From NCBI RefSeq assembly GCF_007992495.1, contig NZ_BKAJ01000146.1:1-34200 (forward strand): a DNA stretch of 34,200 nucleotides. Reading direction: 5' to 3'. The stretch's first letter is position 1, and each line of letters begins with the position of its first letter. Positions 15,582 through 23,071 of the stretch are shown here, one piece after another. The notes under the pieces were generated by a model. It made no database searches and was not told where the DNA came from. It saw nothing but the letters and a program-made list of their open reading frames with translations. The position numbers were made by a program, and so were the translations under genes. The DNA comes from Reyranella soli (GTDB lineage: Bacteria > Pseudomonadota > Alphaproteobacteria > Reyranellales > Reyranellaceae).

Positions 15582-16052
15582 ATGGAACCGAAAGCCGGTC
15601 CTGCCCTATTGAACGGCCTGCGCGGCCGCTGCCCGGCCTGCGGCAAGGCCCATCTGTTCCGCCGCTTCATGAAGGTGGCCGACGCCTGCGAGTCCTGCGG
15701 CGAGGCCTTTCACCATCATCGCGCCGACGACTTTCCCGCTTACTTGGTGATCGTGATCGTCGGGCACGTGGTCGTGCCGCTGACGCTCTATGTCGAGCTG
15801 GCTTGGGCGCCGTCCTACTGGGTGCACGCGGCGATCTGGCTGCCGCTGGTGCTGATCCTGTCGCTCGGCCTGCTGCAGCCCATCAAGGGCATGGTGGTGG
15901 CGCTGCAATGGCACGCCGGCATGCACGGCTTCGCCGCCGCCAAACGCGCCCGCCGATCAGCCCCAGGCGCCGAACAAGTCGGCGATGGCCGTACGCTGCA
16001 GGCCGGCCCTGAGGCAGGTCTCGAGCAGCACGCGTGCCTTCAGGGGATGTAG
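15582..16052 (+). CDS. DUF983 membrane protein with zinc-ribbon N-terminus
   Basis: A 156-residue protein. GLRGRCPACGKAHLFRRFMK followed by CESCGEAFHHHRADDFPAY is the DUF983 signature: two CxxC pairs form a small zinc ribbon, then two membrane segments (YLVIVIVGHVVVPLTLYVEL, HAAIWLPLVLILSLGLLQPIKG). Function is unknown; family members often lie near respiratory oxidase genes. The start follows GGAGAAAGGTG. The C-terminus beyond HGFAAAKRARRS is about 25-30 residues longer than usual and lies inside the overlap (96 bases) with the convergent asparaginase gene, so the extension may be a by-product of lost stop codons. Confidence 0.87.
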   Translation: MEPKAGPALLNGLRGRCPACGKAHLFRRFMKVADACESCGEAFHHHRADDFPAYLVIVIVGHVVVPLTLYVELAWAPSYWVHAAIWLPLVLILSLGLLQPIKGMVVALQWHAGMHGFAAAKRARRSAPGAEQVGDGRTLQAGPEAGLEQHACLQGM

Positions 16053-16973
16053 GCGCCCGCCCCAGATCAGGCCGGCCTTGCGCAGGCCGATCTCCGACGT
16101 CGGACCGCCATAGGTCTGCCGAAGCATCGGCCCGCCGCCGGCGCGCGGAGACACGACCGTGGGCATCGCTGCCGCCAAGCGTGCGGCGACATCCGCCAGG
16201 CGCTCCGGAATATGGCCGCCGCCCATAGCTCCCACGACAGCACCGCGATAGCCGAGATGATCGGATGCGTTCAGCATCGCGTCGATGAGATGACCCGGCT
16301 CGTCGAGCCCCATCCAAAGCAGCGCCACCGGTTGGGCCGTTCCACCGGCCCTGCCGAGCTTCCTGCGCGTCGCCTCCATCGCATCGCGCACTGGCAAACC
16401 CAGCGGCACGACTCGGTCCTCGACGAGGGCCGCGAGCGGGCCGCTCTGCGGCGAGGCAAAGGCGTTGAGGCGCGTGGGATGGACCTTGAGGACGTCAGCC
16501 GCCGCATAGACCTCGTCCAGCATCACCGAGATGACGCCAAGCGACTGCGCATGGGCACGCACCCACGGATCGCAAGCCACGCGCACGGCGGCCAAAAGGT
16601 TGCCCGGGCCATCGGCCGACGTGAGCGACGGATTGCGCATCGCCGCCGTCACGATCACCGGCACGTCGCGCTCGACCAGCAGGTCGAGCAGGAAGGCCGT
16701 CTCCTCCAAGGTGTCGGTGCCTTGCGTGACGATTACGCCCTCGGCCGTCGAGGCGGCGATCTTGGCTGCGAGCGCGTGGATCTGGTCGAACGAGAGCGAA
16801 TGGCTGCCCACGCGCGACACTGTTTCCGCCTCGATGTCGGCCAGCGTGGCGAGCAAAGGCACCGCCTTCACGAGATCGTCGGCGCCTGCCCCCATCTGCA
16901 TGACGCCGCTGGGGTCGGGCTTTGTGGCGATCGTGCCGCCCAGCGCCAGGATATGGATACGCGGCCTGCTCAT
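15957..16973 (-). CDS. Asparaginase
   Basis: A 338-residue type I/II asparaginase-fold protein hydrolysing L-asparagine (or glutamine) to the acid and ammonia. The first catalytic Thr is in ILALGGTIATK; the second signature GVIVTQGTDTLEETAF carries the Thr-Asp pair; TAAMRNPSLTSADGPGNLL supplies the Lys-less region typical of the bacterial branch with an Arg. No signal peptide, so cytosolic. Its ATG overlaps the stop of the upstream exported protein by four bases (ATGA), so they are translated together. The 3' end overlaps DUF983. MocR-like or amide-catabolic context is possible but not shown. Confidence 0.9.
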   Translation of the reverse strand: MSRPRIHILALGGTIATKPDPSGVMQMGAGADDLVKAVPLLATLADIEAETVSRVGSHSLSFDQIHALAAKIAASTAEGVIVTQGTDTLEETAFLLDLLVERDVPVIVTAAMRNPSLTSADGPGNLLAAVRVACDPWVRAHAQSLGVISVMLDEVYAAADVLKVHPTRLNAFASPQSGPLAALVEDRVVPLGLPVRDAMEATRRKLGRAGGTAQPVALLWMGLDEPGHLIDAMLNASDHLGYRGAVVGAMGGGHIPERLADVAARLAAAMPTVVSPRAGGGPMLRQTYGGPTSEIGLRKAGLIWGGRLHPLKARVLLETCLRAGLQRTAIADLFGAWG

Positions 16974-17500
16974 GCTCCCAACCTCAGTGACCCGAAGAAA
17001 CGATCGGCTTCCGGCGTGCGCAGGGCGTCAGCCGGCGCAAGGTAGGCGAGCGACACAAAGCGCCGGCCTTTCAGCAGCACGAGCTGGCGCAGCACGCTGC
17101 CGCCCTGCACCGAGCCGATCGATTCGGCAGCCGGCACGCCCTGGATGTCGCGCCAGTTGACGCTGGTCCATTTCCCGCCGGCCAGGCGCTGCGCGCGGTC
17201 GTCGAGCACGGATTGCAAGTAGGCCCGCGGCTGGCGCAGGTCGATATCGGCGGGCAACTGCGCGGTCTGCGCCACGAAGGACAGGCGGCGATATTCCAGG
17301 CTGTAGGAGTGATAGGCGAAGGCCGTACCGCCGGGCGATTTCGTGTCGATCACCTTGTAGACCGGCTCGCCCGGCATATCGACGAAGAAGGCATTGCCGG
17401 GCCCGCGCACGGCGTACCAGGTTGATTGAGCTATGGCGCCCGAAGCCACCGCCAGGGGCAGCGCAATGAGCAGGCCACGTCTGGTAGCGCACCGCGTCAT
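16970..17500 (-). CDS. Exported protein of unknown function
   Basis: A 176-residue protein with an apparent signal peptide MTRCATRRGLLIALPLAVAS followed by GAIAQ, cleavage probably after AIA or AQS. The mature part opens YAVRGPGNAFFVDMPGEPVY and ends with EADRFFGSLRLGA; it has the compact beta pattern of small periplasmic proteins with a FxVxMPGxP start and a DxFFxSLxL end, for which I know no function. The ATG lies inside the arm of the long inverted repeat (17495-17526), so its 5' end and leader come from repeat DNA. The stop overlaps the asparaginase start (ATGA). It is part of the minus-strand run from the acyl-CoA dehydrogenase. Confidence 0.75.
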   Translation of the reverse strand: MTRCATRRGLLIALPLAVASGAIAQSTWYAVRGPGNAFFVDMPGEPVYKVIDTKSPGGTAFAYHSYSLEYRRLSFVAQTAQLPADIDLRQPRAYLQSVLDDRAQRLAGGKWTSVNWRDIQGVPAAESIGSVQGGSVLRQLVLLKGRRFVSLAYLAPADALRTPEADRFFGSLRLGA

Positions 17501-17587
17501 CCTGAGCGCAGCGAAGGACCTCATGGCGATTGCCACCAGTGTGCTCGTCGACCTGCCATGAGATCCTTCGCTGCGCTCAGGATGACG
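17495..17587. repeat. Long inverted repeat, second copy of the TCATCC-GAGCG palindrome family
   Basis: Arms at 17495-17526 and 17556-17587 are 32 bases each and differ at one position; the 29-base loop has no obvious content. The core TCATCCTGAGCGCAGCGAAG is related to the arm of the repeat at 1259-1329. The outer arm contains the hydantoinase B stop codon (17577-17579) and the inner arm contains the start codon of the exported protein (17498-17500). In RNA it would form a very stable hairpin between two co-directional genes and could limit expression of the downstream pair. Confidence 0.88.
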
Positions 17588-19295
17588 GAGGTGTTTGCTG
17601 CGCGCCGAACTTCTCGCGCGCCTCGGCTGGCGTGTAGTAGCCACGCGCCACGTCGCGCGCGATCGCCGACGGATCGCGCAGGGCCGGATCGCCGAAGCCG
17701 CCGCCGCCCGGCGTCGACACGCGAATGACATCGCCAACGCCGATCTGAATATCCTGGTCCTTGGAGAGGTGCGGCGGCCGGTAGGTCTTGCCGCCCTGCT
17801 CCACCTCGACGGTGTTGGTACCGCCATCCTTGCCGCCTAGAACGCCCTGCGGGCCGGTGCGGCCGTGATCCATCACCATGGAGACGCGCGCCTCGCCGCG
17901 GCGCAGCCTGATCGCGTAGTTGATGCCGAAGCCGCCGCGGAACTCGCCGGCGCCGCCCGAACCCTCGCGCAGCGAGAACTCCTCGAACAGCACGGGGTAG
18001 AACTGCTCCAGCACCTCGACCGGCGGCATCTTGGAGATGCCGATGGTCGAGCAGCCGTTGCTCAACCCGTCGCCACCCTGGAAACCGCCGTAACCGCCGC
18101 CGGTGAAGAGATACATAATGTAGTTGCGGCTGCGCTCGGGGTCGTAGCCGCCGACGCCGAGATTGCCCGAGGTGCCGGCAGGCGCGGCGAACAGGAGATC
18201 GGGGACCGCCTTGGTCATGGCCGCGAACACCGCCTCGGCGATGCGCTGGCTCACCTCGGCGGCGCAGCCCGACACCGGCCGCGGATACCTGGCGTAGAGG
18301 AACGTGCCTTCGGGCTCGACGATCTTGAGCGGCTCGAAGGTGCCGGCGTTGATCGGCACCTCGGGGAAGATGTGCTTCACGGCCAGGTAGATCGCCGACT
18401 TTGTCGTGGCGATGACGCTGTTCATCGGTCCGCGGCAAGGCGGGCTGGAGCCCGTCATGTCGAAGATGAGATCCTCGCCCTTCTTGGTGATCTTCATCCT
18501 GATCACCAGCGGCTCGTCGACCACGCCGTCGCTGTCGACCTGCGAGCTGCCTTCATAGATGCCGTCGGGGATGCCGGCGATCTTCGCCCGCATCTGGCGC
18601 TCAGCACGATGGCGCATCTCGGCGATCGCCTGGCGCACGACCTCCGCGCCGTAGCGGTCGATCAGGGCCGTCAGCCGCTGCTCACCCGTCGTGAGCGCTG
18701 CCGCCTGGGCCTTGATGTCGCCGATGCGCTGGTCGGCGATGCGGATGTTCGAAAGGATGATGGACAGGATCTCCTGGTCCATCTCGCCCTTCTTGAAAAA
18801 TTTCACCGGCGGCAGACGCAGGCCTTCCTGCTCGACTTCCGTGGCGCTCGCCGAGAAGCCGCCGGGCACCATGCCACCGACATCGGGCCAGTGGCCGGTG
18901 TTGGCCAGCCAGGCAAACAGCTCCCCCTTGTAGAAGAAGGGTTTCACGAACCGCACGTCCATCAAATGCGTGCCGCCGAGATAGGGATCGTTGACGATGA
19001 ACACGTCGCCCGGATCGACCTTGCCGGCGTAGTGGCTCTTCACGCGTTCGATCACCGCCTGGGTCGAGAACTGCATGGTGCCGACGAACACCGGCAGGCC
19101 GAGCTCGCCCTGGGCGATCAGGGCACCGTCGCCTGCATCATAGATGCCGTCCGACCGGTCCATGCCCTCGGAGATCACCGGCGAGAAGGCAGCGCGCACG
19201 AAGGCCAGGTCCATCTCGTTGCAGACCTGGATCAGGCCGTTCTGGATAACGGTCAGCGTGACGGGATCGAGGTTCGACATATCGCGGTTCGACAT
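17577..19295 (-). CDS. Hydantoinase B/oxoprolinase family protein
   Basis: A 572-residue HyuB-type protein (N-methylhydantoinase B, acetone carboxylase-like family). DPVTLTVIQNGLIQVCNEM opens the domain; GDVFIVNDPYLGGTHLMDVR, GHWPDVGGMVPGGFSASATE, MTGSSPPCRGPMNSV and a glycine-rich GGGYGGFQGGDGLSNGCS follow. Length is normal. HyuB usually works with an ATP-dependent HyuA partner, which is not next to this gene; upstream lies an acyl-CoA dehydrogenase. The start has two options because a 15-base unit containing ATGTCGAACC is tandemly repeated at 19266-19295, giving in-frame ATGs at 19295 and 19280. The last codons and stop lie inside the inverted repeat. Confidence 0.9.
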   Translation of the reverse strand: MSNRDMSNLDPVTLTVIQNGLIQVCNEMDLAFVRAAFSPVISEGMDRSDGIYDAGDGALIAQGELGLPVFVGTMQFSTQAVIERVKSHYAGKVDPGDVFIVNDPYLGGTHLMDVRFVKPFFYKGELFAWLANTGHWPDVGGMVPGGFSASATEVEQEGLRLPPVKFFKKGEMDQEILSIILSNIRIADQRIGDIKAQAAALTTGEQRLTALIDRYGAEVVRQAIAEMRHRAERQMRAKIAGIPDGIYEGSSQVDSDGVVDEPLVIRMKITKKGEDLIFDMTGSSPPCRGPMNSVIATTKSAIYLAVKHIFPEVPINAGTFEPLKIVEPEGTFLYARYPRPVSGCAAEVSQRIAEAVFAAMTKAVPDLLFAAPAGTSGNLGVGGYDPERSRNYIMYLFTGGGYGGFQGGDGLSNGCSTIGISKMPPVEVLEQFYPVLFEEFSLREGSGGAGEFRGGFGINYAIRLRRGEARVSMVMDHGRTGPQGVLGGKDGGTNTVEVEQGGKTYRPPHLSKDQDIQIGVGDVIRVSTPGGGGFGDPALRDPSAIARDVARGYYTPAEAREKFGAQQTPPSS

Positions 19296-19317
19296 GGGCC
19301 TATGACTAACACACGAT

Positions 19318-20553
19318 TTACAGCTCGACATCGCCCTTGAGCAGGCGCTGCACGATGCCGCGGTTCAGGATCTCGTTGGTGCCGTCGGCGACGTTGACGA
19401 TGCGCAAGGAATGCCAGGCGTGGTACAGGCCGACCTCGTTGGTGAAGCCCATGGCGCCGTGGGTCTGCATGGCGCAATCGACGGCGCGGTAGCCGACCTG
19501 CACCGAATAGGCCTTGGCCATCGACAGTTCCTTGATGGCGGGCGCGCCCTGATCGAGCAGCAGGGCGGCATTCAGCCCCATCAGATGCGCGCCATGCAGC
19601 TCGGTGGCGCTCTCCGCCAGCGGGAAGGTCACGCCCTGGTAGTCGGCAATCGGCCGGTCGAAGGCCTTGCGCGTCTTGGCGTATTCCAGGGCGAGCTCGA
19701 GCGCCCAACGGCCATAGCCTACGGCCCGCGCCGAATTGTAGATGCGGCCCAGCGACACGCCATAAAGCGCGGCGGCAAAGCCCTGATGCAGCTCGCCGAC
19801 GACCTGCCAGGGTTCGACGCGCACGTCCTCCAGGCGCAATTCAGCCTCATCGCCACCGATATGGCCGAACAGTTTTATGACGCGCTGGACCTCGAAGCCT
19901 GGCGAGTCTGTCGGCACCAGGAACGCGCTGATGCCGCCGCGGCGCTGGGCAGCGCGCTCGGGATCGGTCACGGCGAAGACGATGCAGTAGTCCGCGACCG
20001 GCGCGTTCGACGTCCAGATCTTGCGCCCCGTCAGGCGCCAGCCGTTGCCGTCGGGCCGCGCTTTCGTGGCAAGTGCCGCGGCATCCGAGCCGGCGCCGGG
20101 CTCCGACAGGCCGAAGCACATCGATGCCTCGCCTGCCATCATCGGCGCCAGCATGCGCTCGCGCGCCTCGTCCGTGACTTTTTCGAGCAGCCGGCTCGGC
20201 CCGAAGGCCCAGTGGCTAATGACATAAAGCATCAGCCAACGCTGCGGCCCGCACAGCCGGAACAGCGCCTCCCAGCCGACATAATAGGCAAGATGCCCCA
20301 ACCCGCCGCCGCCGAGCGACTCCGGCACGCACATGTTGTAGTAGCCCGCCTTGGCCGAGACGCGCCGCACATCGTCGATCAGCGTCTTCAGGGCGTCTGA
20401 AAACCGCCCATCCTCGCGATAGAGCCGCCGCGGATCCTCGAACAGGTCGCGATGCGCCTCATGGCGCGGCAGGATCTCCTTGCGCGCAAAATCGAGCAGG
20501 CCATCGCGCACGGCGCGAACGTCCTCCGGCAGTTCCCAGGCAATGGCGGACAC
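19318..20553 (-). CDS. Acyl-CoA dehydrogenase family protein
   Basis: A 411-residue FAD-dependent acyl-CoA dehydrogenase. FGLSEPGAGSDAAAL and WRLTGRKIWTSNAPVADY form the FAD/substrate signature, KTRKAFDRPIADYQGV the second, and QTHGAMGFTNEVGLYHAWHSLRI the C-terminal one. The usual catalytic Glu region (YEGTNQI) reads VADGTNEIL here, so the base is probably Asp, as in ACAD10/11-type enzymes. It is first in a minus-strand run with hydantoinase B, the exported protein and asparaginase, and diverges from the molybdenum hydroxylase across about 190 bases. The start MSAIAWELPEDVRAVRDG is natural and preceded by a GGAGGT-like site (CACCTCC on the plus strand). Confidence 0.92.
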   Translation of the reverse strand: MSAIAWELPEDVRAVRDGLLDFARKEILPRHEAHRDLFEDPRRLYREDGRFSDALKTLIDDVRRVSAKAGYYNMCVPESLGGGGLGHLAYYVGWEALFRLCGPQRWLMLYVISHWAFGPSRLLEKVTDEARERMLAPMMAGEASMCFGLSEPGAGSDAAALATKARPDGNGWRLTGRKIWTSNAPVADYCIVFAVTDPERAAQRRGGISAFLVPTDSPGFEVQRVIKLFGHIGGDEAELRLEDVRVEPWQVVGELHQGFAAALYGVSLGRIYNSARAVGYGRWALELALEYAKTRKAFDRPIADYQGVTFPLAESATELHGAHLMGLNAALLLDQGAPAIKELSMAKAYSVQVGYRAVDCAMQTHGAMGFTNEVGLYHAWHSLRIVNVADGTNEILNRGIVQRLLKGDVEL

Positions 20554-20599
20554 CGAAACACCTCCGTAACGCCAATGTGGTCATTCTCGGGGTCATTGT

Positions 20600-20614
20600 T
20601 GGCACGGTCCCTGC
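20600..20614 (+). promoter_or_regulatory. Possible sigma-54 promoter
   Basis: TGGCACGGTCCCTGC matches the sigma-54 consensus TGGCACG-N4-TTGC at 10 of 11 fixed positions, with the GG and GC doublets exactly ten bases apart. It lies in the divergent gap, 127 bases upstream of the molybdenum hydroxylase start on the same strand. A near-match of this quality is expected about once by chance in a window this size, so position is the main support. Confidence 0.4.
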
Positions 20615-20740
20615 GGGGTGCCAGTGCCGAGAGATCGGGCAAACCGCGATACGAGACCTGCATTGCGGACTGGCGGCAAAGCCCGGTCGATACGATATGA
20701 TAAAGGCCTTATCTCCCAACCCTTTCTGGACGGACCGCCC

Positions 20741-23071
20741 ATGAACGCGCCGATGGCCGCGAACGACCTCAATTTGATGAAATTCGGCATTGGCCAGCCC
20801 GTGCCGCGGCAGGAGGATCCCACTCTGCTGCGCGGCGAAGGCCGCTACACCGACGACATGAACCTGCCCAACCAGGCCTGGTGCGTAATGGTGCGCAGCC
20901 AGGTGGCGCACGGCGTCATCAAGGGCATCGACACCGCCGAGGCCAAGACGATGCCGGGCGTGCTGGGCGTGTGGACGGGCGCGGACCTCGCGAACTACGG
21001 CCCGCTCAAGACGCTGATCCCGGTGCCCAACCGCGACGGCACGCCGATGAAGATGCCGGTGCGTCCCTCGCTCGCCACCGACAAGGTGCGGTTCGTCGGC
21101 GATCCGGTGGCCTTCGTCGTCGCCGAGACGATGGCTGAGGCCAAGGATGCGGCCGAGGCCGTCGTGGTCGACATCGACCAGCTGCCTGCCGTCACTGATG
21201 CGCGCGAGGCCACCAAGCCCGGCGCACCCGTGGTGTTCGACGACGCGCCCGGCAACATCTGCGTCGACTACCTCTATGGCGACAGCGCCAAGGTCGCCGA
21301 GGCCTTCGCCACGGCCGCGCACGTTACGAAGCTCCGCCTGGTCAGCAACCGCATCGTCGTCTGCGCCATGGAGCCGCGCTCGGCCGTCGCCGATTACGAC
21401 GCCAAGACCGACCGCTACACGCTGCGCGCCGGCAACCAGGGCGCGTTTGGCCTGAAACATCAGATGGCCGACCTGCTCAAGATCAAGCCCAACCAGATGC
21501 GCATCCTGACCGGTAATGTCGGCGGCTCGTTCGGCATGAAGGGTTCGCCCTATCCGGAATATGCCGGGCTGTTCCATGCCTCGAAGATCCTCGGCCGCCC
21601 GGTGAAGTGGACCGACGACCGCTCGGGTGCGTTCCTGAGCGACCAGCATGGCCGCGACCACGATTTCGACGCCGAGCTGGCGCTCGACAAGGACGGCAAG
21701 TTCCTGGCGGTGCGCCTGATCGGTTTCGCCAACGTCGGCGGTTATCTCGCGAACGTCGGCCCGCTGATGGGCTCGATGGGCGTGACACGCAATCTCGCCG
21801 CCATCTACCGCACGCCGCTGATCGAGGTCGCGACCAAGGTTGCCTTCACCAACACCTCGCCGGTCGGCGCCTATCGCGGCGCCGGACGGCCCGAAGCCAA
21901 CTACTTCATGGAGCGATTGATCGACACCGCGGCGCGCGAGATGGGCATCGACAAGGTCGAGATGCGCAAGCGCAACCACATCAAGCCGGAAGAGATGCCG
22001 TTCAAGACCGCGTCGGGCACGACCTATGACAGCGGCGAGTTCACGACGCTCTTGGACAAGGCGCTGAAGTTCGCCGACGTCGCGGGCTTCGAAGCCCGCA
22101 AGGCCGAGAGCAAGGCGCGCGGCAAGCTGCGTGGGCTCGGCATCGGCGACTACCTCGAGGTCACGGCGCCGCCGATGAAGGAGATGGGCGGCATCCGCTT
22201 CGAACCCAACGGCGATGTCACCATCATCACCGGCACGCTCGACTACGGCCAGGGCCACTGGTCGGCCTTCGCCCAGGTGCTGACCGAGAAGCTCGGCATC
22301 CCGTTCCAGAAGATCAAGCTGATCCAGGGCGACAGCGATCTGCTGATCGCGGGCGGCGGCACCGGCGGCTCCAAATCGATCATGGCGAGCGGTGCGGCGA
22401 TCGTCGAAGCCTCCGACCAGGTCATCGACAAGGGCAAGCAGATCGCGGGCGTGGTGCTGGAGGCCTCGGCCGCCGACATCGAGTTCCAGCTCGGCCGCTT
22501 CACCATCGTCGGTACCGACCGCGGCATCGGCATCATGGAGCTGGCCGAGCGCCTGCGCACGGGCATGAAGCTGCCGGAGGGCGTGCCGGACACGCTCGAC
22601 GTCAACCACGTGCATGAGGCCGCCCCGTCGGCTTTCCCCAACGGTGCGCATGTCGCCGAGGTCGAGATCGATCCCGACACCGGCTGGGTCGAGGTGGTGA
22701 AGTACACCATGGTCAACGACTTCGGCACGGTCATCAATCCGCTGCTGGTCGAGGGCCAGAGCCATGGCGGTGTGGTGCAGGGCATCGGCCAGGCGCTATT
22801 CGAGCATGTCGTCTACAGCGAGGACGGCCAGATCCTGACCGGCAGCTTCACCGACTACGCCCTGCCGCGCGCCTCGGACACGCCGTCCTTCCGCATGGAC
22901 TATCACTCGGTCCCGGCCAAGACCAACGTGCTGGGCGCCAAGGGCTGCGGCGAGGCGGGCTGCGCGGGCTCGCTGCCGTCGGTGATGAACGCGATCTCCG
23001 ATGCGCTGGGCGGCAAGCATATTAATATGCCGGCCACACCCGAGCGCGTCTGGGAGGCGCTGCATTCCTGA
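20741..23071 (+). CDS. Molybdenum hydroxylase large subunit (xanthine dehydrogenase/CoxL form II type)
   Basis: A 776-residue molybdopterin-binding subunit. The N-terminal domain (RQEDPTLLRGEGRYTDDMNL, GDPVAFVVAETMAEAKDAA) is the aldehyde oxidase a/b hammerhead; the rest binds molybdenum cofactor. VGAYRGAGRPEANYFME carries AYRGAGR, the form II signature (form I CO dehydrogenase has AYRCSFR). The catalytic Glu lies in GCGEAGCAGSLPSV. Such subunits hydroxylate aldehydes, purines or aromatic heterocycles, but need an iron-sulphur small subunit and usually a FAD medium subunit, neither of which is next to it. It is followed directly by a FAD monooxygenase. Starts at 20753 and 20777 are alternatives. 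Length is normal. Confidence 0.92.
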   Translation: MNAPMAANDLNLMKFGIGQPVPRQEDPTLLRGEGRYTDDMNLPNQAWCVMVRSQVAHGVIKGIDTAEAKTMPGVLGVWTGADLANYGPLKTLIPVPNRDGTPMKMPVRPSLATDKVRFVGDPVAFVVAETMAEAKDAAEAVVVDIDQLPAVTDAREATKPGAPVVFDDAPGNICVDYLYGDSAKVAEAFATAAHVTKLRLVSNRIVVCAMEPRSAVADYDAKTDRYTLRAGNQGAFGLKHQMADLLKIKPNQMRILTGNVGGSFGMKGSPYPEYAGLFHASKILGRPVKWTDDRSGAFLSDQHGRDHDFDAELALDKDGKFLAVRLIGFANVGGYLANVGPLMGSMGVTRNLAAIYRTPLIEVATKVAFTNTSPVGAYRGAGRPEANYFMERLIDTAAREMGIDKVEMRKRNHIKPEEMPFKTASGTTYDSGEFTTLLDKALKFADVAGFEARKAESKARGKLRGLGIGDYLEVTAPPMKEMGGIRFEPNGDVTIITGTLDYGQGHWSAFAQVLTEKLGIPFQKIKLIQGDSDLLIAGGGTGGSKSIMASGAAIVEASDQVIDKGKQIAGVVLEASAADIEFQLGRFTIVGTDRGIGIMELAERLRTGMKLPEGVPDTLDVNHVHEAAPSAFPNGAHVAEVEIDPDTGWVEVVKYTMVNDFGTVINPLLVEGQSHGGVVQGIGQALFEHVVYSEDGQILTGSFTDYALPRASDTPSFRMDYHSVPAKTNVLGAKGCGEAGCAGSLPSVMNAISDALGGKHINMPATPERVWEALHS

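Noticed and set aside
17495..17587. Terminal inverted repeats of an insertion sequence or MITE
   Set aside because: The loop is only 29 bases, no target-site duplication is evident, and the element fits dispersed palindromic repeats better than a transposon end pair.
17865..19340. 491-codon open frame on the plus strand over hydantoinase B
   Set aside because: Low-complexity His/Asp/Ala/Arg composition with no family motif; the minus strand frame is a full HyuB protein.
20697..20715. Partial palindrome around AAGGCCTT upstream of the molybdenum hydroxylase as an operator
   Set aside because: The symmetry is short and off by one base, and no second copy or linked regulator is present.
20459..22765. 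Very long open frame (768 codons) on the minus strand, opposite the molybdenum hydroxylase
   Set aside because: Its translation is rich in His, Asp, Arg and Leu-Val without domain motifs, as expected from the antisense of high-GC codons. The plus strand encodes a complete enzyme with active-site motifs.
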